The translations under genes were made by a program, and so were the position numbers. From the NCBI RefSeq assembly GCF_037126465.1, contig NC_088209.1, positions 1,178,001 through 1,242,000 of the forward strand: a stretch of DNA of 64,000 nucleotides, read 5' to 3'. Source of the DNA: Ornithodoros turicata (Eukaryota; Arthropoda; Arachnida; Ixodida; Argasidae). Below are positions 1 to 11,462 of this stretch, in pieces. How positions within the stretch are numbered: the first letter of the stretch is position 1; each line of letters starts with the position of its first letter. The notes beneath the pieces were generated by a model, which saw nothing but the letters and a program-made list of their open reading frames with translations, had not been told where the DNA came from and made no database searches.

Positions 1-1096
1 GGACAACGCATTAAACACACGGAGCGCTCAGGAATAATCGTAGCGTTACCGCACATCGCTACGAAGCTCAACGTCTAACACAAGACGGCAGCAACAAGAT
101 ATTAGCGAAGGGTAAAAATTGCAACACTACTGAGCAAGTCTAGACATGCGACATCGAATGCGAAAACACTGGTGATCGGGGAAAAGGCCTAAGCCTGCGG
201 CGGATCATCATAGAGCATACACAACTTCATTTTTCTATTTTGAGTAATCTAAACGCGGTCTGGTTGGAAAACGACGTGCACATTTTCTTAGGGAGCAGAG
301 AAATATAGAAATTTGTACTCCGTGCTCAGATACCAGCATTTCTGCTCAAAAACCTGCAAATTAAGCACTGCTTACTTCGTCAAGATATCGAACACCCAAC
401 AAAATCAAACAAACAACCCCACTTCCACTGGTAGAACACTATTCAGCTTTTACGCAGGAGGCTTTCTTCGACATAAAAAGTAGAGAAAATAAGAAAAGAG
501 CAGCGAAATATTACACGCACTTTTGCTCGCATAGCTATAATAGAAAAAAATAAATAAAATAACGACGCACACGCTAATAAACTGTGACAAAGGCACCCAT
601 TTCTGCTATCAGATAATTATTGCATAATGCTAAATACTCATTTGCATTGGCCTTACATTGGCCCATAGGGATACACAATCTATCTTAAGCGAGCACGGAA
701 AGTCGCTTCTACTCGATCAGCTTAATACCATAAAGTCTGAATTTTTGCAAAGAAAATAAAGCTTGAACAACGCTACGAAGGTGACAGACACATACAAACA
801 AACAAACAAACAAACACTTCTTCGAGTCTGTATTATCTTTTAAAAAAATAACGAGAGCACACATAAAAAAAGCAAATCGGCTAGGTAGCCTACCAGACGT
901 TGTGCCTTAAAGTTGGCTGCACGCAATGCACCGAAGCATGCTGTGAAGCCAACCTGCGGTTTTGCTGGATGCACATGAAGTCCGATTCCAATTGGAAATC
1001 GCGCTAAGGACGTGCCAAACGTGGAATTTTCGCAAAATTAATCCCAATACCTGGAATTCTGTTCATTTTAGCGGGAATGCTGGCGCTTGTGCTCCA
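1..1096. other. Unrecognised non-coding DNA
   Basis: No open frame of convincing length or composition on either strand and no known element. The only structure is a short ACAA microsatellite near 794-816 and a diverged dispersed repeat whose partner lies near 1379-1434. Confidence 0.6.
761..816. repeat. Diverged dispersed repeat, copy 1, ending in (ACAA)n
   Basis: This stretch reads GCTTGAACAACGCTACGAAG followed by GTGACAGACACATAC and an ACAA microsatellite. The same order, with a few substitutions, recurs at 1379-1434. Further weak similarity extends upstream of both copies (GGGATACACAA near 668 and 1275). It is probably an old duplicated element of unknown type. Confidence 0.6.
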
Positions 1097-1216
1097 TTAT
1101 TCGAAATTTTCGAATATTCGAATTTCTCGATTATCAAATTTTCGAATACGAATAGGGTTCGAATATCAACAATATTCGAACAATATTCGAAATTTCGAAT
1201 ATTCGCACACCTCTAA
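1097..1216. repeat. Self-complementary word island (TTCGAA)
   Basis: The palindrome TTCGAA occurs eight times in about 110 bp at irregular spacing, usually inside ATATTCGAA or TTTTCGAAT. Read on the minus strand the island begins TAGAGGTGTGCGAATATTCG. That looks like the end of a DNA transposon with a subterminal motif array (inference). No partner end was found in the window. Confidence 0.6.
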
Positions 1217-2254
1217 TTCTGAGTAAAAGCAGTGACAGAAGAAAAGAACCGCGAAAAATTACACGCATTTGTGTCACAGGACAGGGATACACAAATTTCC
1301 TTAAGTGAGCAGGGAAAAGGCTTAAGTCGTACCGCTCAGGAAGAATCGGAGAATCACCGCTTATCGCTATGCGGCTAGCGCTTGAACAGCGCTACGAACG
1401 TGACAGATACATACTAACAAACAAACAAACAACAGCAGGACCGGCGTCGGGCACTCATAAAATACCCTGCACAAAACAAAGACTTCGCCAGGTTCGCAAG
1501 GCAATTCCATTAAAAACGCTCGTCCTGTCCTACAGATAGCAATGCAAACGCGACTGCCCTTATTTTTTTAAACCACTGTTTCACGCAATAGTACATAAAT
1601 GTATCACTCGTGCCACACGAAAAGGCAAACACTTACTTGTCAAGTGGGGTCCCAGCGCGTGCGCGGGCGCACACACACAGGCACACACACACTAACATTT
1701 TCACACTCACAAACACAAAGTCTATTTTCACAACCACAGAAATCCATATTATTCCTCAGGTCAATAATTATCCTGCCATCGCCAAAAGACGGCACAGACA
1801 TGTATGCTTACGCAAGACAATCGGTCCTCGTTCCGGATGTAATAGGATATCGCCACTCGGCAGGCGCGAACTAATAAAGAAAGAAAGGAATGCATGTCCG
1901 CTACGAAGAAAACGGTGCCGTGCTTCTACGCAGCGATAATTATACAGACGCGTAAATGTGAACATCATTCGCTACACACTGTAGCTCTCATCATTTTTAA
2001 ACCAAACCGTGTTCATAGGTCTTCACTAAATAGGTGAGCCGATAATGACTCCAAATAAGATCAAATAAAATAATCATTCCAGCATCGCTGGCTGCAAGCT
2101 TGGGTACCCAACAGAGCAGCGCGCTCCTATCAACACGCCTTGGGCTGACCTTACACACCCGAAGCCTTTTCTGAATACATTCTGCCGGCGCTGGAATAAA
2201 AGATTTATCGCGAGGGTACTACGATGTCAGCTCTGTTGCTGTTTAAGTGATAAA
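1217..2254. other. Unrecognised non-coding DNA with CA microsatellite
   Basis: Contains a CA-rich simple repeat around 1667-1692. No gene, RNA or element recognised. Short open frames at 1599-1939 are low-complexity readings of that repeat. Confidence 0.5.
1379..1434. repeat. Diverged dispersed repeat, copy 2, ending in (ACAA)n
   Basis: Second copy of the repeat at 761-816: GCTTGAACAGCGCTACGAAC, then GTGACAGATACATAC and an ACAA run. Direct orientation, about 620 bp apart. Confidence 0.6.
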
Positions 2255-2399
2255 ACAGTGCGCTCACTCGGGGAATCGCGCGTGTCCAAACCGCGAGAAC
2301 GGGTCCACGTTGCGCTCGCGCCGCGGGGAATCGCGAGCGTCGCGAGTCAAAACCGCGAGACCGGGCCCGCGCGCGCGTTTCGCGGTTCGGGCGCACTGT
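2255..2399. repeat. GC-rich fold-back (ACAGTGCGC ends)
   Basis: ACAGTGCGC at 2255-2263 is matched in inverted orientation by GCGCACTGT at 2391-2399. Between them the words GGGGAATCGCG and AACCGCGAGA each occur twice, giving a two-unit internal duplication with very high CpG density. Probably a small fold-back element; no target duplication was identified. Confidence 0.5.
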
Positions 2400-2559
2400 T
2401 AGGGCGAGCATAGAAAGGGTCATGTATTACATAATCCTGGAGGTGATGTTGAGTGGTCTCACTTATTATTTTAAAAGAGCAGTGGTAGTTTACTGTAATT
2501 CTAATGACCATGATGAGCCTTTGGGGTGAAAATCGTTAATATGCAGGGTGCTTTTTTGT

Positions 2560-4335
2560 TGAATTTTAATGAGAGAATGAATGTCATTAAGAGTAGGACA
2601 AAGGAAATAATCTTGCGATTCAATGAATAATAGGAGTCTTTGCCGCTGTCTTCTTCTTCAGACAGGATGTGATGACGTTATGCAGTCTGTAGCAATGCAT
2701 TAACCGTCACTGGGAAAAAAGTGTAGCAATAGAAAAATGGCGTGTATTGCCCTGGACGGATTTATGATGTGCACTGTTTTTGAATAAGAGGAGTGCGTGT
2801 GCTTAGAAATAGTTTGATGCTGGTTTCCTTCTTTGTTTCTTTTCGCTTTTTCCCCTTGTTGTACATGCACTGACATGCCTGGGCTTGTTCTGATATGCTT
2901 TCCTTCTACATGTAGCTTTTTTCTTTTTGTACAAGAAATATTCTTGACGATAGTGCTGCCTTGAATGGGAGTAGAGCTATTCTTAATAATCTTGCGATTC
3001 ATTTAGTCAAGAGAGTAACCGCGAGGGGGACAGGTGTGTGACTTTATTCAGGAGGAACAAAGCGTCATTATTCACTTAGCTGCATGGCTTTCGGCTGGGA
3101 TGGACAAGTCTTGCTGAACCATTATTTTTTTCCCTGTACAGTAAGGCTTTGGGAATGAAATGCTACAGTCTCCTCTTGTCTATGGTGCTCTTCTGCAACA
3201 GTTCCCTTTGCAATCATTATAGTAGAATAAAGGAAATAATCTAGGGATAGTGATTCAATAAATAACAGGTCCCATGTCTAGAGCGTACGCGTCCTTGAGC
3301 CACGCACCTGCATGATGACGTCATACCACGAGACCATTGTTTCAGGTTGACCTTGTCTAGAGGAGCATTAGTGGAAAAAACAGGGTAGCCCTGAAACAAT
3401 AGGATGACGTCACGACCAATGAGAACGGCCTGCAGGGGGCGCAAGGATTCACTTCTCTCTTGGACACTGACGCGTCTGGACACGCAAATTTTGCTCCTGG
3501 CGTTGGCCGTCAGTGGAAGGACGTAGCTTCGGTGGGGTTCTGTCTGCCTCTGATGGGGTGCGGATGTGTGGTTCGTCACTGGTGAATGGTGTTCGACGAT
3601 GCAGGTGGATTTTGTGACGAGCGGATTTACAATGAGGGAATGCTGTGAACGGGAAAAATGAGGGTGAGTGTCTTTTTTCACTCTGTTCAAGTGTTTGTTT
3701 TCCTCTGTTGCCCAGCAGTCGTACAATTTGTCCTGACGTGTTCTGACATGCCCCGATATGCATGCTTTCCTGTGTTGACGTTTTGTATTTTTTTTTCTTT
3801 TTGACAAGGAACATTGTTGTCTTGACGATAGTGCTGCCCTGAGTTCTGCGCTCCTGTTTACCCGTACTCTGTGTTGATTTGTTGAGTACCTAGTCCTCTG
3901 ATTTGCCGTTGATGGAGTTACGTGTTAGGATATTTTGTTCTTTTGCAAGTCTCATTTAGTAAGACTTTGGAATTCCTACGATCAGCTTTCATGCATGGTG
4001 CTCTTCTGCAATAGTTTCCTATTCAATCGTTATAGAAGAATGAAGGAAATAATCATGGGATAGTGATTCAATAAATAATAGGTCCCCTGTCTAGAGCGTA
4101 CGCGTCCTTGAGCCACGCAGGTGCATCATGACGTCATACTGTGGCTTCATTGTAGATTGACCAAAGGAGCATTAGTGGGAAAAAACAGGGTAGCCCTGAG
4201 ACAATAGGATGACGTCACGACCAATGAGAACGGCCAGCAGGGGGCGCAGGAATGCTCTTCTCTCTTAGCCTCACGACCAATGAGAATGGCCAGCAGGGGG
4301 CGCAGGAATCCTCTTCACTCTTAGCCTCTTGGAGG
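2560..4335. repeat. Diverged tandem segmental duplication, about 0.8 kb unit
   Basis: The block at about 3130-3480 recurs at about 3950-4260: GTGATTCAATAAATAA, CTAGAGCGTACGCGTCC and GACGTCACGACCAATGAGAA occur in the same order in both. A third, more diverged copy lies at 2560-3000 (GATTCAATGAATAATAGG; CTTGACGATAGTGCTGCC at 2943 and 3821). At 4210-4320 a 60-bp piece is again duplicated. No protein is encoded. The units share TGACGTCA-type words. Confidence 0.65.
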
Positions 4336-5145
4336 TGGACGCCCCAGAGGGCGCTAGGAGCGCGTATGCGTAGCGGCCGCGGAGCGGCGCCCCAGTCAGT
4401 TTCTCTCCGGCTGTCGCGGAAAGCAGACGTGCGCTCCCCGCGCTCGCTCAGTTTCTGGCTGGCTGTCATGGAGAGCAGTCGCATCGGTCTGCGCTCCTGC
4501 TGTGGTGAGGTGCTTTGTTGTGTAACTAATGCTTTCGCTAACTTTGTTCCCGCTTTGTTTGCGATTTTCGTGCCAGTGCACGTCGGGTGTTGGTTGCTGT
4601 TGTCCGGGCATCCCCGCCATTTTCTATCTTCTTCTGCCTTGGGAACGGGAGTAGCGCTGGCGTGATTCTTAATAATTTTGTTGTGAGATTAGTTGAGACA
4701 GTAATCGCTAGGGGGTGCAGCTGCAGGGCTTTATACAGGACAAAAAAGCATTACGAGTCAGTTTCTGCCTGCCTCTCGGATGGAGCAGTCGCATGGTTCT
4801 GCGCTCCTGGTCTGGTGGGCTCATTTGTTGTGTAACTAATTCTTTTTGTTGTTAGCTATTGATGGTTTGCATACTCTTGCTTTGCCAGCCTCTGTATTAC
4901 GAGTGTTTTTCTCCTTGCATGTCCAGAGCTGTCCTAACTTGCCCAGACATGCCGTGATGACGTCACAGCTGACGTCACAGGATGTCCGGAACTGGTGGCC
5001 ATAGCTGCGATGCTTTGCAACCTGCTTCTGTGCTCCGTTGCCCAGCGGCCTTTCCGGGCCGCTTTGTTCAAGATGGCGTCGTTGATCTTCAACTAAACTC
5101 CTCTCCACTCTCTCTCTATCTATTTTTTTTATTTTTTATGGACTC
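4336..5145. other. Non-coding continuation of the duplicated region
   Basis: Contains GATTCTTAATAATTTTG and a GAGACAGTAATCGCTAGGGG stretch that resemble 2975-3030, so it is a further diverged part of the same repeat family. Paired TGACGTCAC words stand at about 4956-4980. No gene recognised. Confidence 0.5.
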
Positions 5146-5309
5146 TCATAGTGCACAACGCTCGGGTGGTCGGGACACGAGTTAGACGTTCCCCAATTAG
5201 TTTGATGACTCATTGGATGATGCTGATTAATGTGGGGGGTCCCAATTAGCTCTAAATGCTAATTAATGGCGTCCAGAAGCCTTGTAGCGTTGTGCACTGT
5301 GAGAGTCCA
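5146..5309. repeat. Inverted repeat at the end of the Penelope-like fragment
   Basis: GACTCTCATAGTGCACAACG at about 5141-5160 is repeated in inverted orientation as GTTGTGCACTGTGAGAGTCC at about 5290-5309, one mismatch. The right arm lies inside the reading frame of the RT fragment. Penelope-like elements often have inverted duplicated ends, so this could be part of such a terminus (inference). Confidence 0.55.
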
Positions 5310-5797
5310 GTACTTACTACTCCCATACTTGTACCATGTACTTGTAGGTAGTATTCGCCATTGAACTCGAAGTAGTTCAGTTTAAGCACCAAGTCCATTA
5401 GAGCGAGTATGGTTTCTGTGTCTTTTCTGGTGTTTGTTGAAGAAAGGGTATTGCAGAGGGCTGTGATTCCGTCGTTGTGTGGGATGTTAGTATACAGTGA
5501 TGTCACATCCAGCGTGGCTAGTATTGTGTCCCTACCAAATGTACGAGTGTTGTTTATATCTCTGATTATTCTGAGGAGGTGGGGTGTATCTTGTACATGC
5601 GATGGCAGTGTTGTCGGAATATGGTTTAAATAGTGGTCCAGGAATTTCGAGAGTCTTTCTGTTGGTGTGTTGTTATTAGATACCATTGGCCTGCCGGGGA
5701 TGTCAGCCGTATAGAGCTCGTTGGCGTGTACCTTGTGGATTTTGGGCAGTAAATAGAAACGACCTGCGCCTGTGTTTGATGGGGTGACATATGTGAG
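5252..5797 (-). pseudogene. Penelope-like element reverse transcriptase, N-terminal fragment
   Basis: Reading the minus strand from about 5797 the frame shows GRFYLLPKIHK, PGRPMVSN, LATLDVTSLYTNIPH and NYFEFNGEYYLQVHGTSMG in that order. This is the conserved RT1-RT4 succession of Penelope-like elements, including the first catalytic Asp in LDVTSLYTNIPH. The frame runs 145 codons from 5686 and then leaves homology just past GTSMG, before the YxDD motif. The rest of the RT and the GIY-YIG endonuclease are absent. It is therefore a short dead fragment. Penelope family assignment is confident from the motifs. Confidence 0.85.
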
Positions 5798-5842
5798 GTC
5801 ATCACGTGTGATGTGTCATCATGAAGTCATCACATGTGATGA
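5765..5842. repeat. Self-complementary word island (ATCAC/GTGAT)
   Basis: GTCATCACGTGTGATGTG and GTCATCACATGTGATGAG stand about 30 bp apart; each is nearly palindromic. The island directly follows the Penelope-like fragment and directly precedes the GGTATAA island. Confidence 0.5.
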
Positions 5843-5847
5843 GGGCT

Positions 5848-6042
5848 ATATGTATACCTTTCAAATGGTATAAATAAGTGTCATGTTCCAACTTTATACC
5901 TTGCGCGCTGTCACTAGGTATAAAAGCAGTATTATGTTTCACGTTTATACCTTCAGGGTTATTTTTTTATACCCCTGCATTCCGCGAGACCTCGTTGACA
6001 GCCTGCTCCGCCAGGGAAGGTATAAGGCATTATAATGGTATA
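5848..6042. repeat. Self-complementary word island (GGTATAA/TTATACC)
   Basis: GGTATAA or its complement TTATACC (one copy GTATACC) occurs eight times in 195 bp in both orientations, near 5852, 5877, 5893, 5917, 5944, 5968, 6019 and 6037. Spacing is irregular, so it is not a tandem repeat. The words resemble TATA boxes but their number and alternating orientation argue against a promoter. Confidence 0.65.
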
Positions 6043-7610
6043 ACTTGTTTGTGGTTGCCTAAGATGGCCGCTTGCGCTGTTTTGCTGTAGTTTTGCGTCG
6101 ATAAAATGTTTGGTGATGTGCTTCAGTGACGCCATGCGGCGGATGGAACTTATAAACTTATACGCATTAGCAGGGTGGGCGTGTAGGAACAACATGTTGG
6201 TGTTCGAATCCGTTGTTATTCCTGTGTTCATACGCGCGTCGTCTTCTGCAATGTTAAGCTGGATGGTTCAATTTTTCCAGCTCTTATTAGAAGACACAGC
6301 ATTAATAACTTTATAAATATTCATTAAAAAACGTTCGAATTGTGCGTTGGTACTGTGGTACCAGCTAGCTTCCTTGTAGTGTAACATATATGTGACCGCA
6401 TGGAGGACAAAGAGGAGGAATTAGCTGGTCTGGTGTAGGAGCTCTCACACTGGCATAGCTGGTCAAAAAGAAAATGTGGGCCATACATCACATAAAACAC
6501 AAATACCAGTATATTTTCAGCAACCACTGGTTAATTTCTAGTAGGTGCGGTGCATATACCGTGTCCATGGACTGATTTTTTTATTCTTAGAGAAATCGTA
6601 TTTTTGCAGTTATAAGGGATGACAACATGTTCTACATTCGAAGTGGATGTACTAATTAGGTCTCGTTAAATTATTGGAAATAGAAGGTCGGTGCAAATGC
6701 AACGTCGTTTTCCCTATGTGCCGCTATAGTTTTCAAAAGTACGCTGGTGACCATTTAGTGCCAACACATGGCCCCGAAATAACGGTTGTGTGAGAGTAAG
6801 TCTCGGAGCGTTCTTTTTGCCTTTTCAATTGAACGTGAGGAAGAAACAACGCAGCACGTTTAATGTAATGTCGTGCAGGATGCCAGTTTTACAGCGATTT
6901 CATATTTCAGCACAATATTTATAAGCTGTAGAAATAAGTCCAAAGGTACCCTTAATTGAAGTAGCTGGTACCGTAAACTTTAGACCTCTTCTTGGCGTGG
7001 GTGCTTGGCATAAAGAGTGACCTGCTAATAAACGCACTTGGGGATTTCTGAATGTGAAGATCATAGGAGAGAAAGGAAGGCAAACAAATACAACAGAGGG
7101 TGCCATTCATTTCTCACACTTCTGATTTCAGTTACTTATTGCGCTTGGTTTTCTTCAGTGCCGACATCTGATAATTTTGCATTGTATATCCACGCGAATA
7201 AAAAAGATGCAAAAATTTATGTGAGAAAATTTCATGGTTTTTAAGACCTTGAAAATGGCTCTCTTAGGTTCCAGGGTATTCAAAGACCAGTGAAAACAAA
7301 GTGCTTGAAGTATTATGTCTAGATACATCTCTTGCAGCTTTTGCATGGCAAATCGTTGTCTAGGAAGGTGCGCGAATCAATGTGGATGTTCCTGAAATTA
7401 GAATCTAATTTCGTTACACTTTGATATTACCGTATGCTGGTTACAAAAAATTAGGGCACCTCCGCTGACTCAAATTATTCATCCGAGAGAAAATAGTTCT
7501 TTCTTGCAAACAAACAAACGATTTCTTCACATTCATATGCAGCTTATTTGCAGAAATGCATTTCGCGAGTCTGTCCAGTACCTGTTCCCTGCATTTATCA
7601 GAACGTAGGC
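6043..7610. other. Unrecognised non-coding DNA
   Basis: AT-rich sequence with short open frames only. No domain, element end or RNA gene recognised on either strand. Confidence 0.5.
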
Positions 7611-8035
7611 TCACAAGGAAAACCACAGGCAGGTTCCGATTTCACGATTCCACGGTTCTGAGGCTGGAACACACCTAAACACATACAGACGGACAAACAT
7701 AACACATCTACATGGTATCGGAATCAGGCTTTTTCGTCGATCGTCACTTTTCAACTCTACGATTTCACAACCAAGGCAGCCCTGCAGGAGAATGGCGATG
7801 TTCGCGACAATGTTCATAATATAGCAGGTGTCCACCATAGCTGGAACCAACACCGGGAACTCATTTGGTGACACGACACGAATTCCGAGTTCGACACACT
7901 CAAATTTGACAGGCGAGCAGCAGAACAAAGCATTAACTGCAGTGTCAACAGAATCCTGATAGCCGGCGGAGAATACAGTAAACGATTCGTCCAGATTCGG
8001 TACTCTCGTTCCCAGCCCACCGCAAAAGCCTCACT
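7611..8035 (-). CDS. Unrecognised ORF, possible exon or element fragment
   Basis: Reading the minus strand, the frame is open from a stop near 8035 down to 7611, about 140 codons, and includes a Met at 7928. The protein has a hydrophobic central part (FPVLVPAMVDTCYIMNIVAN, then IAILLQGCLGCEIVE) that could hold a membrane segment. I recognise no family. A retroposon insertion begins 29 bp upstream of the frame. It could be an exon of a host gene, part of an unknown element, or chance. Confidence 0.2.
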
Positions 8036-8063
8036 CTGCGGGGAACTATTTTGAGACGCGGGA

Positions 8064-8075
8064 GCCAAAAGCCTT
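8064..8075. repeat. 12-bp target-site duplication, left copy
   Basis: GCCAAAAGCCTT; identical copy at 8189-8200. The pair flanks the retroposon at 8076-8188. Confidence 0.85.
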
Positions 8076-8188
8076 GGTGGTGGTGATGGCGATAGGGCTT
8101 GCCGTTGTCGGCCTCACGTATGTGGGCAACGTCACGACTCACGCCCTGGGGGAATGTGCGTCCTGGGCCGACTTCTAAGGGAACTGTG
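8076..8188 (-). mobile_element. Short retroposon (SINE-like), 113 bp, LINE-type 3' end
   Basis: On the minus strand it begins CACAGTTCCCTTAGAAGTCG, continues through GTCGTGACGTTGCCCACATA and GGCCGACAACGGCAAGCCC, and ends in a CACCATCACC-type tail. Perfect 12-bp duplications of GCCAAAAGCCTT flank it. A second copy at 27880-27998 starts at exactly the same base, so this is a defined unit and not a random 5' truncation. The last ~55 bp match the 3' ends of the LINEs at 26541-27004 and 21502-22740, implying shared retrotransposition machinery. I see no clear tRNA-type A or B box. Confidence 0.85.
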
Positions 8189-8200
8189 GCCAAAAGCCTT
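8189..8200. repeat. 12-bp target-site duplication, right copy
   Basis: GCCAAAAGCCTT, identical to 8064-8075. Confidence 0.85.
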
Positions 8201-10401
8201 TGCTGCTCTGAGGCAGTCGTGCCTGTCGACCAATCAGAGACGATTTATTTTGAAAGTTTGAATCTGAAGCGTTTGAATCGTAAAAGTTGATTTTTACGAC
8301 TTTATCTTTACACCGTGGATTTTTTCGTGATTTATTTCGAGGAGTTTATTCTGGAAGTTTATTTTGCGAAGTGTAAACCAGAGTGATCCCCTTCCCTTCT
8401 GTGGATGAGCGATGCCACGATGACGATGATTTGTCAATGGCAGTGATGCTGCTGCTGCTGCTCACAATGGAGAGAAGTGAGTAGTCACTTTTAATGGCCA
8501 ACCTACGTTGCATTGCTCAGAAACGCTCGAGAGAATGCTGTCAAAAAGGAACTTTGAAGCAAACTACCCTTTATTGTCTTATGTCGTCATACACTATAGG
8601 ATTGTCCCTCTGATTCAGGAAGAAGACGGCTCTGCTCACACAGTGAATACAATGTGCAAACCTACTTATGCACGCAATCAATATGCACTATGTAATGGTG
8701 TGCAGTCCCACCTTGACGTATCCAAGTGAACTTTTTTTTGCACTGGTATTGTGGTCCCAGAGATGCCCCCGAAGAAAGAAAATGTGATGCTTGAAGCAGC
8801 GCTTAGGTGTATAAGCATCGAGGAGCGCCGTACATACACATCGAAACGCACAGGCGTGCCACAACCACCTAAATAGACAAAGTCTGCGCATTGCATCCTC
8901 TCCTTCCTTCGCTACGTGAACATACATATTCAGAATTCGTCTGCTACTGCGATTCACTGTTCCGCGAATTCAAGAACCCGCAAATGATTGCAGCTCACCT
9001 GGAACCTGCAGATCTAAATATTTAGACAAGTGCAAGACGCTTTCCAGAATATCACCTTTGAGAAAGATTGAGATCGCTTTGCGCTTTATTTACAAGTTTT
9101 CTCATTTAGTACGTGGGGACGTTCCATAACAGCTCGCAGACGACGGTGGTTCTTCTCCATGGCCACGACCGCTGAAAGCACGTTCGTGGTTGGCTACGGC
9201 CGTTGAAAACACGATCCTGATTGGCTGACTCTTAATTATTACGTCACGTCGACGAGCGCGCATGCTTTCTGTATCTAGGTGGTGTTGGGCGTGCTCGCTC
9301 ATTGTCTACGCCAGCTATCATTCCACGCGCGTGCACAGCCGCCGTCCTTCTGCTATACCGCGTGATATCTCAGCGTTGCTTGCAAACTGCGCAGTTCCTA
9401 TGTAGTTTGGCGGGAGAAATTCTGCCCGCAAACACTGTCCGTGCCATACGGATAGCTGCGTACTGAAGGTCACACACGGGGATAGGCAAATCGCATGGGA
9501 GGCGCGCCAATTCCGCCCCGGCTTCCGTAGAGCCTCACAATCACCGTTAAGTGGAGACACCAAGGGTACGTTCCCCTGACAACCCGGGAAAGAGCGCCCG
9601 GGACCCTACTCAAAGAGAAGGTCACGTATCCCAGCAAACACACATGATTCCCAGATCATCCCGTTTTCATCTCACTGCCTCATCGGGATGAGTTGACCCA
9701 TGCGCCGTCCCCCGGATCTCGGGGAGCGAGCAATAGGAAATCGTCCCGTATTCATCCCTGTGAGAGCTGCGTGCGAGAATGCAGACGCCGCGAACCCTCC
9801 GCGTCTCCAACTGCGCTTGCGCGGTACGCAACTGTGGCTGCATTTGGTAACATTATTATGTGGTCCTTAATAAGATCGTTACCGAACTCGATGTAAAATT
9901 TATCAATTTCATTCTTCATGTTTTCGCATCGGAACACCCAGTATTTTTCGGTTTTAATAAAGATACGCGGCTTGCGCTGCTTCTAGGCGGCCAGTGGGAG
10001 CGAGGTTCAAATGTTCAAATCGTGCCGTTAGCAAGCTCGTCCGGGTTGCAGGCTGGAGGTGTTGTGGTGTGATGTTACAATTGTGAGCGAGTTTGGGACG
10101 TCCATCATTTGCCACTGTGCGGAGCTAAGATGGCTACTAGCGGCAAATGTTCATTTGTTTGACTGCTTGTGAGTGTAGCTGGCAGAAAAGATACCACACT
10201 GGAACCAGACTGTTTAGGGTTGACTGTACGCAGAAGTGCCAAGAAATGTGGATGTTATCACGCACATTTCGACGAAATCACAGTGCCCCCTGAGTGAGAG
10301 CCTGCAAGCAATACGTTCCAAGGTACAGCGGCGAAACTAACAATGTGACGGCAACGAGGGTAGCCTCAGTCCAACATCGATCCAATGCTCTTGGAACCAT
10401 A
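8201..10401. other. Unrecognised non-coding DNA
   Basis: No gene recognised. A short TGC-triplet run lies at about 8446-8462. At 9162-9228 a CACGACCGCTGAAA-type unit with TTGGCT is imperfectly duplicated. Around 9628-9760 the words CATCCCG and CGGGATG recur in both orientations after CCCAGCAAACACA, which may be another element end. Confidence 0.45.
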
Positions 10402-10508
10402 GGTCGGCGCGATCATGATCGCGGCAGCCTTGCCAGTACTTCGTGAGCGCACTCATGATCGCGATCATCAGGCTTTGATAAGGCATTGCGATCATGATTG
10501 CGCCGACT
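10402..10508. mobile_element. 107-bp fold-back element flanked by TA
   Basis: GGTCGGCGCGATCATGATCG at 10402 is mirrored by GCGATCATGATTGCGCCGAC ending at 10507; the arms pair over about 20 bp with one mismatch. Between them, ATGATCGCGATCAT (near 10453-10466) is itself a perfect palindrome, so the whole unit is symmetrical. TA stands on both sides (10400-10401 and 10509-10510). A mariner-type MITE would fit, but no transposase or second copy was seen. Confidence 0.6.
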
Positions 10509-11155
10509 TATGCTTGGAACACGGCGCGTTTCTATCCTGCAATTCTCAAACAAGTGGTTCGCATGTCAGGGACATTTATCAAGACGGTCCCGATGAAGCC
10601 ACAGAAGGAGAAATACATGTGTTACACCAGTGAGGGCCAGATATGGCTCATTTGAGCAACGCTTGTACGGAACAGGCGTTACCGATCGCAAAGTGCCGAT
10701 GACTAAAGTGCATGGACGCTTGTACAGATGCTTAGTCAGAGTACAATTCTGAAGGACGCTCTCCACTGACATACATGGACTTGACCAACGTTCAAGGTAA
10801 ATTAATCTTCATTACCACAATTCGGGAATTGTTGAGAGTAGCGAATAATGTGTCAGTACATTGTTCTTTGTAGAAAATTCTGTCACGCCAACTTCTGCAC
10901 CATGACTGTTCCCCCACACTGAAAGACCTGGCCGTTGCATGTGAAGTGAGACATTGTTACAGAACACGATCACTCCTTGTTCAAAATAGGAGAAATGCTG
11001 TCACGCTGTCTCTGCTGCTGCATCAGAAAGCGCAGACCAATCCAGGATGTGCAGTACGTCTCTACCTACGTGGTAACCTGATTGATTTTTAAATTTAAAA
11101 AAATGACAACCTTATTCTCACTGTATGATTCATTCCACTGTTTTGTGGCCTTACA
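10509..11155. other. Unrecognised non-coding DNA
   Basis: No gene, RNA or element recognised. Confidence 0.5.
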
Positions 11156-11462
11156 TTGAACTTGTTGTGCTTTAGCACTGGTAAAATTACAGACATTCGT
11201 CATGCAGTGAATGAAGCTGGACATCCGGACCTTAAATTTCCCATCGGGGTACGCAGAACCCCGATGTATTGTTATGTATTTCCAGCCAAACAAAACGCTT
11301 TTGAACATGCTTTCAGCATGGTCGTCAAGCAAATCCAACCCAAATTTCAGAACCGCTGGATGACCTTGACAGTTTATGCGCTTCATATCGCTTTCGACAT
11401 TGTCACACAGAGTCCCACACAGTCCGCCAAGTGTACAACGATGCAGTGGAAGGCGAGGGAAA

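Noticed and set aside
3241..3807. 188-codon minus-strand ORF in the duplicated region
   Set aside because: Composition is irregular, the frame is not kept in the duplicate copy at 4060-4330, and no domain is visible.
5848..6042. Clustered TATA-like boxes as promoters
   Set aside because: Eight words in alternating orientation within 195 bp and no adjacent gene; better explained as a word island.
6186..6210. GTTCGAATCC as B box of a tRNA gene
   Set aside because: No acceptor stem, A box or cloverleaf can be drawn around it.
10005..10025. GGTTCAAAT as part of a tRNA T-arm
   Set aside because: No T-stem partner or acceptor stem; direct repeat of GTTCAAAT instead.
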